DNA of 64,000 bases from Galeruca laticollis (lineage: Eukaryota; Arthropoda; Insecta; Coleoptera; Chrysomelidae): contig OY998179.1 in assembly GCA_963921935.1 (NCBI GenBank), positions 57,208,222-57,272,221 of the forward strand, in the 5' to 3' direction. The position numbers and the translations under genes were made by a program. Positions 1-11,325 of the stretch are shown here, piece by piece (the stretch's first letter is position 1; every line of letters starts with the position of its first letter). The notes under the pieces are model-generated. The model was not told where the DNA came from. It worked only from the letters and a program-made list of their open reading frames with translations, and made no database searches.

Positions 1-1544
1 TACTGGATCTTAGGGTCATTTTCTTGATGATATGTCCATTTTCTCAATTCATAGATTTTAATAAAATTCAACTGAAAGATTCATATCTGTCTGTTCAGTT
101 TTATTGAAATACGTTTTTAATTGTTTTTAATTCTATTGAATACATTTTTCTACTCTTCGACGAATGAAAACTTTCCAAATTATATTTCAAAAGTATATAT
201 ATTTTCCATATGAGATTAAAAAACAAGTAAAATTCACTGATAGGATGCACACACTAAACTATTACGTTACACACCTTTGTATAAGCGTAACAATAAAATA
301 TATGTGAATATAATAATTATTGCTATGCATTTGGAGCTACGTGTGCACTTTTTTACTTATAGAGTAGGCAGTATTTAATTTCATATCCTTTTTTGTGCTG
401 GTATGAAAACGTTATTAGCATTTTTTATCAATTCTGTTGAGCAAATGATGTATTTAATTTGAACCAAAATGAATCAAAAGTATTCATGATAATATAGAAT
501 TTTGGATTAATTATCAAAATCAGCAAGCTGCTTTCACATAAATGGGTGAAAATACGGGTATATTATGCTTATAAATTCATGGAAATAGTATTATTGCTTA
601 CATCTCTTATTGTAGATGTAACTAAATATGTAAGGAATGACAATATTCCATGAATATGTTGTGAAAAAGTAATAATTTATCCAATAGGTTGAAGAGTATG
701 TTGTAGCTTTACTAACTTTTCAAATTATTTGGCGGAAAGATCTTTATTCATGTTATCAATTGAAACTTTAGTAGATAAAAATATTAGTGTAATAGTTGGT
801 AATAACAAAGTCACTTATTTTATTCTGAAACAGTGATTCCACATGTACATTTCAGATTTTTTGAGTAATTTTGGATTGTTGGAAGTAAGAATTCTCATCA
901 CTATTCAACTTTTTCATTACTCTCTTGACCATTACAGAAATCACAGTGTAGAAAACTTGGTGACGCAAATTCCTACCTCCGACTGTAGTAATACTGATTA
1001 AAATTTTAATGATAGCCTTCCATTATAGTGTATATCCAAAATTTCACATCTTCCTCATCAATGCTTGAAGGCTTACGGTTATATTGCTGTTAGCCTTCAA
1101 GGAAGATGAGGCACTCACACTTTAAATCGACCAAAAAAATATGTTCACTCTATATAAAAAAATTTAAAATGGGTTCATTTTCAAATGATACCCAGATCAG
1201 TTGAAGGCCGAGAATATGAGAGCTTTGATAGCATAATTCGCTATTTCCGTGTGAATCACGACTGTCTTCGGAATAATTTCGGACTTGGCGAAATAGTTTA
1301 TAAAAAACATTCTTCACACTTCTTTACACATACAGAGTTAATTCTTCCAGCTTCGAAACCTCAGTCAACAGGTTCGCACATGCCGGAGTAAAGTAGATTC
1401 AATTCTGTGAGAAGCTAGCAAATGCATGAGAACGTGAATTGACTTGATTGTTCTGTTGGCTGAGGATAATGTCAAAAATATTGTACTAGTTCTTCATTTG
1501 TTAATTTCAATCATTGATTGTTGATAGCTTCTGTTTATTGTTGG
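1..1544. other. AT-rich intergenic DNA, no gene recognised
   Basis: No recognisable protein motif, RNA gene or paired terminal repeat was found. The longest open frame (68 codons, 1185-1391, + strand) resembles nothing I know. A weak hairpin lies near 1045-1105, where CTTGAAGGC and GCCTTCAAG pair. Confidence 0.5.
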
Positions 1545-2385
1545 TTATCCGTAGATTCCCATGCATCCCATTCCCCTGTTTTTATAATTACCTACTCTGC
1601 TGTTCCAATCCCCCATAATTATTATTGATTCGTTTTCTTCTCTTGCCTCGTCTAGTTTTCTTTGTAGTTGTCTGTAAAATTCCAGTATATCTTCTTCCAG
1701 TGCTCCTTCCACTGGACCACATATTTGTATTATATTTATTATGTCACCTATGTCGTTTATTTTTATCGATACCGTTATGATTCTTGAATCGACTGGTTTA
1801 TATTTGACTTCGTTTTTGTTGTCCTCTATAACAATTATTCCGACACCTTCATTTGCACTTTGTTCATGTAGTACTGCTGAGTAATATGATATGTGTTTGT
1901 TTGTTAGCTTCAAATGTCCTTTTCTCTTTTCCTTGGTTTCGCTAATTCACTAGTTCTGTAATTTATTATTTTCCATTTCTTCGGTTATTTCTATCTCTTT
2001 TCCTTTTAATGTATTTCTATTCTATATCGCTACTATTATCTCATTCTGTTTTTCTTTTCCTTTTTTAATTTTGTTGGAGCTATTCTTCTGTTTCTTATTT
2101 CATTTTCTTTTGATCTACCTTGTTTGTTCCCATTTTGTGTTTTATACTGCTCTCTGTTTTTCCCTTGTTTATTTCCGAAGTTTTTGTCACTGGTTTCTTC
2201 GCTTTTGCCCCTTTTATCACCTTTTTTCTCTCTATCATTAGTATCCTTTTCGTTCCTGAAATTTTGCTCAGCGTACTTGTCCGTTGGCTGTTTATTCATC
2301 TGGTATATTGTTTTGTGTCCTACTTCTTTGTTTGAATTCATCCTTTTCTCATCGCCTTTCCGTCTTCATTTTCCCGTCTCGTTTT
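1545..2385 (-). pseudogene. Inverted 5' piece of RTE-type LINE: endonuclease N-terminal part
   Basis: Read on the minus strand, this begins with a lysine/asparagine-rich leader (2341-2036) and then the start of an APE-type endonuclease. The leader is followed by a decayed GTWNVRTL-like block near 2030, an ISETK motif near 1935, NEGVGIIVIED, and IIMGDWNSRVG near 1600, where the Asp-Trp-Asn is the catalytic core of this fold. The endonuclease would nick target DNA for target-primed reverse transcription. The C-terminal half of the same domain is on the opposite strand just beyond 2386, so this block is the inverted 5' end of the LINE that continues to 7880. Several stops make it a pseudogene. 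RTE assignment is from motif style. Confidence 0.7.
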
Positions 2386-3958
2386 ATTTAAAAACGGGAT
2401 AAAGATGATCTATGTCTGCAAAATATATGATTTAATAATCGGAAATACGGTGTGGCACCAACACATGAATGAAAAATACACTTTTGTAACAAAAGAGAGA
2501 CATTCCAGAAGTCTGATCGACTATATTGTGTATACCCAAAGTTTAATAAAAGCTATACAAAAAGTATAAACAAGAAAAGAAGCAGAAGCGGGAACCAATT
2601 ACAAATTAGTAACAACACAATTGAAAGTAAATCTTGGGAGCGATGAGGAGAAAATATATGATAGTAACATAGCAATACATAAACTCAAAAAGAGAGATAT
2701 AAAAAGGTTACAAATAAAGAATTTCAAACAAGTGTAAATGAAAGAGAAAATGGAAAACGTTCAAAGAAACAGTTACATCCTTAGCAGAGAAAATATGTGG
2801 AAGAAGAAAATTTGATAAGAATATAAAAAGAACGAAATGGCGGATTGAAGAAATAAGAAAGCTTGTGAAAGAAAAGAAAACGGTATGGAAAAAATATGTC
2901 CAAACAACAACAATGGATGATAAGTAATGAAAAACGAATGTAAAATTAATCCTTCAGGACACGGGTGAAAGTTTGATCCATAAAGGAACGGCTCGAGTCT
3001 TACAGCCCCGGAAGAAAAAGTAAATATACTTTTAATTAAAAAATATTATTGAACATAATATTATTTCTAAATAACTAAATGAACATTTCACTTTCCATTT
3101 TTAGTAAAAAACCTGAAATGCATTTCTGAACAGATCAACAATAATAAAAACATAAAATAACTATTTTTTGGTCGATAAATGGTAAATACCCTGTAGAAAA
3201 TGAATGATTCAAATTTCGTATGTAACATGTCATACAAATCTGGAATGCAAATATATTTTTTACAAATTCAGCATTGAAATGCGTTTTGCGATCTTAACAA
3301 AAATTACAACGACCCTATTTATTACCTTCGACAGCTACTGGTTTATGTACCTGGAAACCGGTAATTCTTGCAGCATGTTTCCAATTTTCCAGTTAAATAA
3401 AACTCTTTCTGTCATGTGCTCCATTACCAATTGAATTCCAAGCAGTTTTAGAAATACCCCTCTTTATTTTCCTGATGGTGATGAAGAATCTTTACTCCTT
3501 TTTATAATAAAAGCGTTATTCGTAGACATGTTCAATAAATTATAGAATATGATCATCGGTCATCTCATGGTATTTCTGGCAACATCATATTTGGCCTAAA
3601 TTTGATCCACTACATCAATGCTTTCATCAATAGAGTCATCATTGTGCATCGTAAACAAAAGAATAACAAATTTGTTCTTTTTCGGTTTATAGGAAAGAAT
3701 GTTCATATTTTCTTACTTCTCTTGAGTGAACCAATTGTCCATGGTAACGATGCAGTTTGATTGCGCAATTGGCTCAACTATTTCATAAGATGTGTTTGCT
3801 TACTCTGGACGGTTTATAGTGTAAAAGGTTCGAGCATCGGCCAGTGAGAAAAACTTTTAACCCATACCGAGCAGGCTTACTAGGAATGTAGATTCTGAAG
3901 CTGCAGCGACCTCGGGCGTAGGCATCGAATCAAAATCGGACTCTTCTTAATGCCACTA

Positions 3959-4577
3959 GTGCTATTCAACGCGTCAATCGATTACAATCATTTCCTGTAA
4001 TTCAAAAAACAACATGTTCAACAGTACATTTTCGATATCAATCGATCATTCTGATTATAATCGGTCTAAAATTATGATGCTATTGAAAACCATCGTAAAT
4101 CGGAAGCATGTGATTGGTCGAAAAATTTAAACAAACAACCGTTTGTCTATGGGTTATGTGATGTGAGTGATAATTTGCAATTGTATATTACATTTTTAGT
4201 TAACAGAACGGCTTCTATAAAATTAAACGTGATTAAACTAAATGAACTTGTGAAAAACTAAAATAATGATGAGATTATGTCACTATTGATTTATTTGATT
4301 TGTAAAATGACATGACAAATGACAATTTTTTTTGGTCGTTCAACAAACATCAATCTGTTTTCAATTCCGATTATAAACAAAATCGGAATCAAGATAGAAG
4401 TGTTGAATGAACTTGTGAAAAACTAAAATAATGATGAGGTTATGTCACTATTGATTTATTTGATTTGTAAAATGACATGACAAATGACAATTTTTTTGGT
4501 CGTTCAACAAACATCAATCTGTTTTCAATTTCGATTATAAACAAAATCGGAATCAAGATCGAAGTGTTGAATAGCAC
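3959..4577. mobile_element. Small TIR element with TA target duplication
   Basis: The ends are perfect 12-bp inverted repeats: GTGCTATTCAAC at 3959-3970 and its complement at 4566-4577. TA lies directly outside on both sides (3957-3958 and 4578-4579). It interrupts the piggyBac-like transposase, whose homology resumes on either side. No transposase is encoded, so it is non-autonomous. A TA duplication suggests Tc1/mariner mobilisation, but a PIF/Harbinger-type (TWA) origin cannot be excluded. Confidence 0.7.
4243..4572. repeat. 165-bp tandem duplication
   Basis: Two near-identical 165-bp units (4243-4407 and 4408-4572) lie head to tail inside the small TIR element. They differ by only a few bases, for example GATGAGA versus GATGAGG. 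The second unit ends within the right terminal inverted repeat, so the element carries a duplicated subterminal region. Confidence 0.85.
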
Positions 4578-7179
4578 TACTGTGACTGGAAAAATGTCTA
4601 CTCCGGTTCCATCAGTTGCGCACAACTCAAAAATAGATGTTTGACCCCCATAGTATATTCGACACAGTATACCTAACAAACAGTAGTGCATCTTCAGGGC
4701 GGTACCTTTGAAGTTTAAAAGTAACTGTTGGCCATGTTTTCTGGATAAACGTCAGGTCAGAAGCCAGCATTATGGGAACGACAGAATCGTACTTAAAAAA
4801 TGTCTTTACTATAACAAAGGGAAAATGAGGATATTTATTGAAGTCTAAACATATAAAATCAATTTTTCAAAACACCTATTCACACAAGATGCAATTAACA
4901 TAAAATGAAAATGCCGTTCGTGACGTCTTCTTGTTCCTCTGTTCATCGTGCCGAGTAATGTCAGACGCACAGACTGTCAAATAACTCGAATGTCGATATT
5001 CCATTGGTTGGATTCAGACTGTGACAGTGAAAGGAGAATGCACCACACTCTTTCTTTTTGACTGGTTTAAATATTTTATCCTCAGAACATGGCGTCTTCT
5101 ATGCGCAGTCAAATCTGCGCGACTTTTGCAGCCTGTCCAAGATGCACTACTGTTTGTATTTGTATACTGTGCACTCGAGTCAAATACAGTAGACCGAACA
5201 GTGCGTTGAACTCTGTTATAGTAGTTGGTCTTACAACAGAGCTGTCTTGGTAACGGTTGGCAATCGCTCCGAAATATCAGTTAGTGCAATCTAAAATGTT
5301 CGTAGATGAATTTTTGCATCGCCACTTACTCCTGGATATTATAGTATGTTGTCGAGTTCTCATGTTTCTTTGACGGACACATTTTATTCCACTTAAACCC
5401 ATCTTTGGTTTTCTAATATAAATGAGACCTTTCACCATACGGAATGCTCAGCGAATGATTTTCGATTTCATCTAACGGTGTAATCTCCTGTTCCGAATCG
5501 GTATCATGGGCGCTGGGCTCACATATTCTTCCATCTGCATATGAATCATCAGATTCTGTACTCCTCGTCTGTAGGCACCACAATATACAACTTCTGCAAC
5601 CAATTAATAGTTTATCCGTAAAAAAGAACGGGTTGGGTCTGTTAGGACGAATCAAGCGATATCACCTAAACGAATTATTGTACAATACTGACATACACAA
5701 TAAATTATACCGCCAGACATGGAAAAGAGGTACTTGCTCGGGTAAAGCTGGCAGAAGTCGCGTTTGCGCGTTATGCTATATAACAAAAAGCTTTGGGCCC
5801 GTGAGACCCAACTCGTTCACTGAAGGGTTAAAATAAAAGAAGAAAAAAAACAAAGTTGGAGGGAATTTGGTGAGGAGATAACAAAATCACATAGGATAAA
5901 TAACAGAAAATTTTGGACTCAGATAAAAAGATTTAGAGAAAGCAGAAAGAATGAAATAAAAGCAATAAAAGAAAAAAACAATCAACTACAAACAGTGGTA
6001 AAACAAACACTAGGCACTTATAAAGACTAATATGTAGATAAATTCCACGCAATACCAGAAAAGAAAGATACAAAGGTAGAAAAAAACAGAGATAGATCAG
6101 CAAGAAATAACGAGAGATGAAGTAGAACAAGCTGTACAGAACATTAAAACAGGAAAAGCCAGTGGAATAGCACTAGAACTTATCAAATGGCTGTGAGAAC
6201 GAGGAATAGATTGGACGTGGATAATAGTCAAAGATGCATGGTAGAAAAAACAGATACCGAGGGAATGGAAAAATAATATAATAATACCTATCTATAAAAA
6301 AGGGGAACAAAATCAATGAGAAAAGTATAGAGCAATACGCTGGGCATACTCAGGTTACAAACTAGAAGAAGAATGGGCAGCTTTTAGAACGGAAAGACAA
6401 AGCAGTGATAATATATACATTATACTAAACTTAATAGAAAGAACAATTGAGAAAGGGGAAGAACTGTTTCTGGTATTTATTGATTTGAAATCAGCCTTGA
6501 TACGGTTGTTAGAAAATAATATGGACAATACTAGAGGAAATTGAAATACCTAGAGGTTTAATACAGGCTATAAGAAACACAAATGAGATAGTAATGGCTA
6601 GAATACAAATTGCAGGGCAGACATCAGAGGAGTTTATAATGGACAGAGAAATTAATCAAGGGGACAGTTTAAACCCGTTACTGTTTATACTTATTATGGG
6701 CAAACAGTAAGGAACATAAAAAGACAAAGTGAACATTTGAGTTCAATAATTGGATACAGAAACATGGAACCCATCAAAATGAGTAGCTTACTATATGCCG
6801 ATGATGTGATTTTAATAGCGAATTCCAAAAATGAAATTCAAAAGTTAATAATCGTCTGGTCTGCGGAGACAGAAAACGTGAAAATGGAGGTCAACATAAA
6901 TAAAACCAAAATCATGATAAAAAATGAAAGTCAAAACCACCAAAATTAACAAATAAAATATAAGAACAATACTTTAAAGAGGGTAACGACATACGAATAC
7001 CTTGGAAGTATGCTGATAGAAAACGGGAATATAGATGCAGAGATAACTAACAGGGCAAATAAATCAACAAAATTTTACTACATACTAAATAAGACAATAT
7101 GGGGACACAAAAATATTGATATTGATGTGGTAATGAAAATATATATCGCAATAGCAGTACCAACTATAACATATGAAGC

Positions 7180-7435
7180 TAGTGGCGTAACTACGGGGGA
7201 GTATGAGGGGGATAGAACCCCCCCAGAACCCTATAAATGAAAAAATCTAATACATAATAACAGCTAACCTATACTTTATTGAAATGTACTAGAAGCTAGG
7301 AACTGCAGGATACAATTTTATAAAAAAAACTAAAATGCAGTTGTAGGGGCTGAAAATTTGAAAAAAAATTTCGGTACCCTGTTCTCCCGGAAGTTCATCC
7401 CCCCCCCCCCGAGCTTCGTCCTAGTTACGCCATTG
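7180..7435. mobile_element. hAT-type MITE (256 bp) with 8-bp target duplication
   Basis: The 8-mer TATGAAGC occurs at 7172-7179 and 7436-7443, immediately outside the element. The ends are inverted repeats, TAGTGGCGTAACTA at the left and TAGTTACGCCATTG at the right. Removing the insert and one TATGAAGC copy restores the LINE reading frame (TYEA continuing into ENWTIRG). An 8-bp duplication and this end sequence fit a non-autonomous hAT element. The interior has a run of 12 or more C residues near 7400 and no coding capacity. Confidence 0.85.
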
Positions 7436-7854
7436 TATGAAGCAGAGAATTGGACAATCAGAGGGAAAGATGAGACAAAAATAAATGTAATGGAAATGAA
7501 ACACCTAAGAAGAATAGAGGGAAAAACTAAGTGGGACAGGTTGAAAAACGAAGACATTATAAAAGCAGTCAAACAAGAATCAATAATAGAAAAAATAAAC
7601 AAGAAACAACTGAACTGGTATGGGCACATCGTTAGAATGAAGGCAGATAGACTAACAAGAAAAATAATGGAGGCAGGAAATACTATTAAAAAACGAAGGG
7701 GAAGTCCAAGGAAGAAATGAATAGACTACATAAAGGGAATTGGGGACAAAAAGAGAAAAAAACTTGGGAGAAAGATGACAAAAGACAGTGGAAAAAATGG
7801 GTACAAGAGGGACAGGAACTCCTATCCGACACCTAAAAGGGTAAAAGGAAATCA

Positions 7855-7877
7855 GAAGAAGAAGAAGAAGAAGAAGA
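7855..7877. repeat. GAA microsatellite at LINE 3' end
   Basis: About seven GAA repeats directly follow the last LINE-derived sequence. Short simple repeats in place of a poly(A) tail are typical of RTE-clade 3' ends, so this probably marks the original 3' terminus. Confidence 0.75.
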
Positions 7878-7880
7878 TTG

Positions 7881-9364
7881 TTAATCGATTCGAATTTTCC
7901 AACAATGTGTTTGATTGGTAGCTGGAAAACTGGAGTTTTCATTTGTTTCTATACATTCCAGAAGTATGATGATACATGTGAAATAAACACTAGATTCATC
8001 AGTTTTGTGGTTTCCAAAACTACAATAAATATGTGGTTCTAGATAAATTAAAATGGTTTTGAAGCATGAAATTATCTCAATAGCTGACTCTATAGATTGT
8101 TTCATTGGAATTACACATAGGGTGCTGCCAAATCACTTGAGTAACGAGTGATATAATTTGATTTGCCAAAAACCATGAAACTACGTTGCCCAAGAGACTC
8201 TATTATTGATCACCTCTCAACTAACAGTGACAAGTTCCTAGAACACTTCTATGGAAACCATTGGCTTAGTTGCTATTCCAGTTCTATAGATCATTCAACG
8301 ACAAAATTTTGCCTTTATTAGAACATACTGTAACGGACAGCATCATCTGCTTCCTTTTGGTACTCCCTTTTTTAGTCTTAAAGTCTTGTTCAGTTTTATG
8401 TATGTTTCGTGTTTTTATCCTATTTTTTTTTCTAGGGGCTTCATGTGGATAAAAGAACTATTTCGTCTTAAATATTATATTCATCTTTTTGGATTCTTGT
8501 CTGGAATATTTGATATATTTTCAAGGCTCCTGTCTCACCTTTCTTTGAAGGAAGCATTTTTGGTTTCAATATCTAATAACCACTTTGATGCAGATATTAA
8601 ATAGCTACGACGTGACTAATTTTCCTATATTCATCTACCTTTCCAGTTATTTCAACCTCTCCCTACCAAATAAATTGTGGACAAGATTTATTTTTCCTGC
8701 AGTTTTGTTTTCTGCTGATATACCTTTTTTTAAATCGCAAATATTAGAATCTGTTTGAAACACCTCAATTAGTTTTATAAAATTCAATTGATAAGACCAT
8801 CAATTTGACCAAATATGCTCAAATAGACTCAAACCCAAGGTCTTCAGAGCCTAATAAATTATGAAAAAATGTAACAACACTCCTTCAATCATAATGACAA
8901 TGAATTTTATAATGATGTTTTGATAAGAAATGCTAAAAGCAACGCAAAATATTTTTAATATGACGCACCGTACACTCTTTAATGTTGCATTTCCATATAT
9001 TTTATCTCACGACTTTACTTTTAAATGTATGTGTCTAGATAACCACTATAATTTGAGTTCCAGCTCATACGTTTACCACAACCAATTTTTGGTGTTATCT
9101 TTTAAAAAGATAGAACTTTGATGTGCTTCTCATTTAATAGAAAACTTTATAATCAAAAATATCGTTTAGTTACTGGAATAATACAACTAATAAGGCTCTG
9201 AAAAATTTGGAATTTAATTTCAGAGAATGTTTAGATAATGATATAGATAAATTGCTAATTTTACCAGTAAATTTGAATGTTCTCACTTATATAATGTCAC
9301 TTTGGCTGGAAGAAAGTGCAGTATAGGGGAATTATGAACGAAGATGGTGGAATATAAACCAAGG
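7881..9364. other. No gene recognised
   Basis: This is AT-rich sequence with only short hydrophobic open frames (for example 8270-8604), which look like chance translations of T-rich DNA. No paired repeats or recognised motifs were found. Confidence 0.45.
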
Positions 9365-10578
9365 CAGTGTTTTTCAACCTGTGGGGGGGTCGCAAAGCCT
9401 CACACGAGGAGTCGCAGGTAAAAGGAAAAGGCAAGTATTTGTAGGTCCTACACTACATTAATAGTGTATTAAGTATCAAGAACGGTAAGAATAGGAAGGA
9501 AACAATGTTTGGAGACTGAGCGAAGGCTCCAATTTTGTCTTACATCGGTAATTTCTTAACGTTTGTGATGCTTATATCATTTTTTGCACAATTGTAGTAA
9601 GCAAAATTCATTTGAAAATATGCAGATATAAATTTCTTCATTATTAGTAATGCTGAAATCATGGATACTAGACAAACTACTAATATATATTAGGTGGTTT
9701 TTCTGCAGTTGCTCTGTTTATGTCGGATAAAAACAAATTTTTCATGACAAGCAGTAATTTAAACAATTCTTTTTGAATAACAAGAAAAATTATAAACATG
9801 AGCGACTCCGACAGTGATAATTTAGACAGAAGAATCTTGGAGTATTGTATGTTCGCAATAATACCGGAAAAATCATAATTTCGATATCAAAATGCTTACA
9901 AAATTTTCAAGAAATGGTGCGAAGCATAGAATTTTTGTATAAGAGAAAAAAAATTGTTAGCATATTTTGTTCAGAGAACTAAACGACTAAAGCCTCTGGT
10001 AGTTTATGAAGTGCGTATTCAATGTTGAAGAATACTATTTTTCTTTATGATTCTGTTAATATTTCAAAATTTGGTACACTTCTCTTTAAAGAGAAAATGT
10101 TAGCTACAGATAAAAAAAGGTGCTTTCACTAAGGAAGATACGACAAAATTCTCATATGAAACTCCCGGCGAAGAATTTTTAATTTATAAGGTATGATCAG
10201 ATCACTTTTAAAATATAAGCAATAATTATACTATAATTATTTAAATATTAAATGTAAACAATTTACTTACCGTTCGGTGAACGGTCAGTAGATTACGTAC
10301 CGTTTTGTTTAGCCTAGGAATCGGTAAAAACAACATACCGTCTTGGAAACTGGCATTATAAGTTGATAAAAAAGAACAATCGTGCAAAAAAAATTACAAC
10401 TTCTGTGGGAAGGCTGTGCTTGTTTATTTTTTAATAATTTGGCAAACTTGGCCCTATTTTGGATTTTTTAATCAATGTTTCGGTCTTATGAAAAAAAAAA
10501 TAACTAAACGCTAACTAGTGGGACTTCAGAATTTTTTTACTTGTAAAGGTGTCGCTTTAAAAAGGTTGAAAAACACTG
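9365..10578. mobile_element. hAT-like element, non-autonomous or decayed
   Basis: The ends form a 16-bp inverted repeat: CAGTGTTTTTCAACCT starting at 9365, and its complement ending at 10578. CAGTG(N)TTTCAACC-type ends are characteristic of one hAT branch. The expected 8-bp duplication is not clean: flanks AACCAAGG and GCTAAGGT share only AAGG with a one-base shift. The 1.2-kb interior has a short open stretch starting MSDSDSDNLD near 9799, but no transposase motif that I recognise. Confidence 0.55.
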
Positions 10579-10586
10579 GCTAAGGT

Positions 10587-11323
10587 ATTAAGTGCAAAAT
10601 TTGGACTATAAAGTTGGATTTAATGTCGTTCTCGATGATAATGAGCCTACTTGTTAGAACAATAATTTAATATTTTTCTGATAAATATATGGTCTTCTAA
10701 TTGGATGTGCAGTGATTTCTGGCGAATAGAAGCTCCATCCACGGAATAAAGGAAAGAAAACACTTTCAGAACGACAATGATAAAAAATTGAGTTGTAGAT
10801 TTGATATTTCCAAAGCCACTTCTACTATGCTATAATAGCAATAGTCAGATGCCAAAATCATTCCGCAGACATCAACAATTTTTAAGAAATTTATTTTGCT
10901 TATGCAGCCATAATTACATCATTTGGATAGGCTAATATCGATAGCAATGGACGTGTAGGTACCGTACCTTCCTCAAGAGCATATCAATTAAAACAATCAA
11001 TTCACCAAAAATAATGAGTGAAGTCTATTATTCTCATCAAGCCATCCATATTCGATGAATTGATGTTGAAATGAAAGATAAAATAACGATATTCAATATT
11101 GTTAGATTCTAACTTATAGTTAAATAGCACGGTTTTTCTTCTGATAATTCAAATTTCTATTTTTCCTCATTTGGCTATTTTTTATTGTATAGTGTGGATG
11201 CTACACATCAAAAAGTAATAAATATTTGGATAATATAATTAACCACTTCTCTTTTTCGTTCTTTGCTGGCAGAATTTAACGACAAAAGTCGATTTTATCT
11301 ATGTGTTGTTCAAAAGACTAAAT
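10587..11323. other. No gene recognised
   Basis: AT-rich spacer between the hAT-like element and the first pogo relic. I see no motif or paired repeat. Confidence 0.4.
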
Positions 11324-11325
11324 TA

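Larger units (their letters stand above)
3200..5655 (-). pseudogene. piggyBac-like transposase, decayed
   Basis: The N-terminal part (5655-5413) is acidic and contains HDTDSEQE, typical of the leader of these transposases. Near 5200-5330 come DCTN-YFGAIANRYQ and FNALFGLLYL, matching the first conserved block. Left of the internal insertion, LADARTFYTINRP (near 3800-3845) and TMDNWFTQEK (near 3720-3750) carry the second and third catalytic aspartates. Next follow NDDSIDESID (near 3612-3650), VARNTMR (near 3570) and a degraded Cys-rich C-terminus near 3200-3330. The enzyme would cut and paste DNA at TTAA. Stops and frameshifts throughout make it inactive. Confidence 0.78.
2950..5827 (-). mobile_element. 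piggyBac-like element inserted at TTAA in LINE copy B
   Basis: TTAA is present at 2946-2949 and again at 5828-5831, directly outside short terminal repeats (TCCTTCAG inward on the left; CCCTTCAG on the right, read inward on the minus strand). LINE sequence continues on either side, so the insertion site is precise. The element is 2.9 kb, in the normal range for piggyBac relatives, and carries one decayed transposase on the minus strand. A smaller TIR element sits inside it at 3959-4577. Confidence 0.82.
2386..7880 (+). mobile_element. RTE-type LINE copy B, split by two later insertions
   Basis: The LINE occupies three blocks: 2386-2945, 5832-7179 and 7436-7880. Block 1 holds the endonuclease C-terminus (DLIIGNTVWHQH, then RSLIDYIVY) and the linker. 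Block 2 resumes the linker with KFWTQIKRF-like sequence and carries reverse transcriptase motifs: a KTGKASG block near 6145, VFIDLKSA near 6475, NQGDSLNPLLF near 6660 and the catalytic LLYADDVILIA near 6793. Block 3 holds the C-terminal tail with LNWYGHIVRMKADRL near 7612. The 3' end is a GAA microsatellite, as is common for RTE elements. Many stops and frameshifts show that it is dead. The 5' end is inverted (1545-2385). Confidence 0.8.

Noticed and set aside
1040..1110. Short hairpin around CTTGAAGGC / GCCTTCAAG as an RNA or terminator
   Set aside because: Only 9-10 paired bases with mismatches nearby; common by chance in AT-rich animal DNA.
1185..1391. 68-codon open frame on the + strand as a possible small gene
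   Set aside because: No family features, no splice context and length expected by chance in this sequence.
2120..2402. Hydrophobic + strand frames that look like membrane proteins
   Set aside because: They are the antisense of the Lys/Asn-rich LINE leader on the minus strand; T-rich DNA always yields such frames.
9365..10578. Calling the hAT-like element as having a true 8-bp duplication
   Set aside because: Flanks AACCAAGG and GCTAAGGT do not match at the expected offset, so family membership rests on end sequence only.
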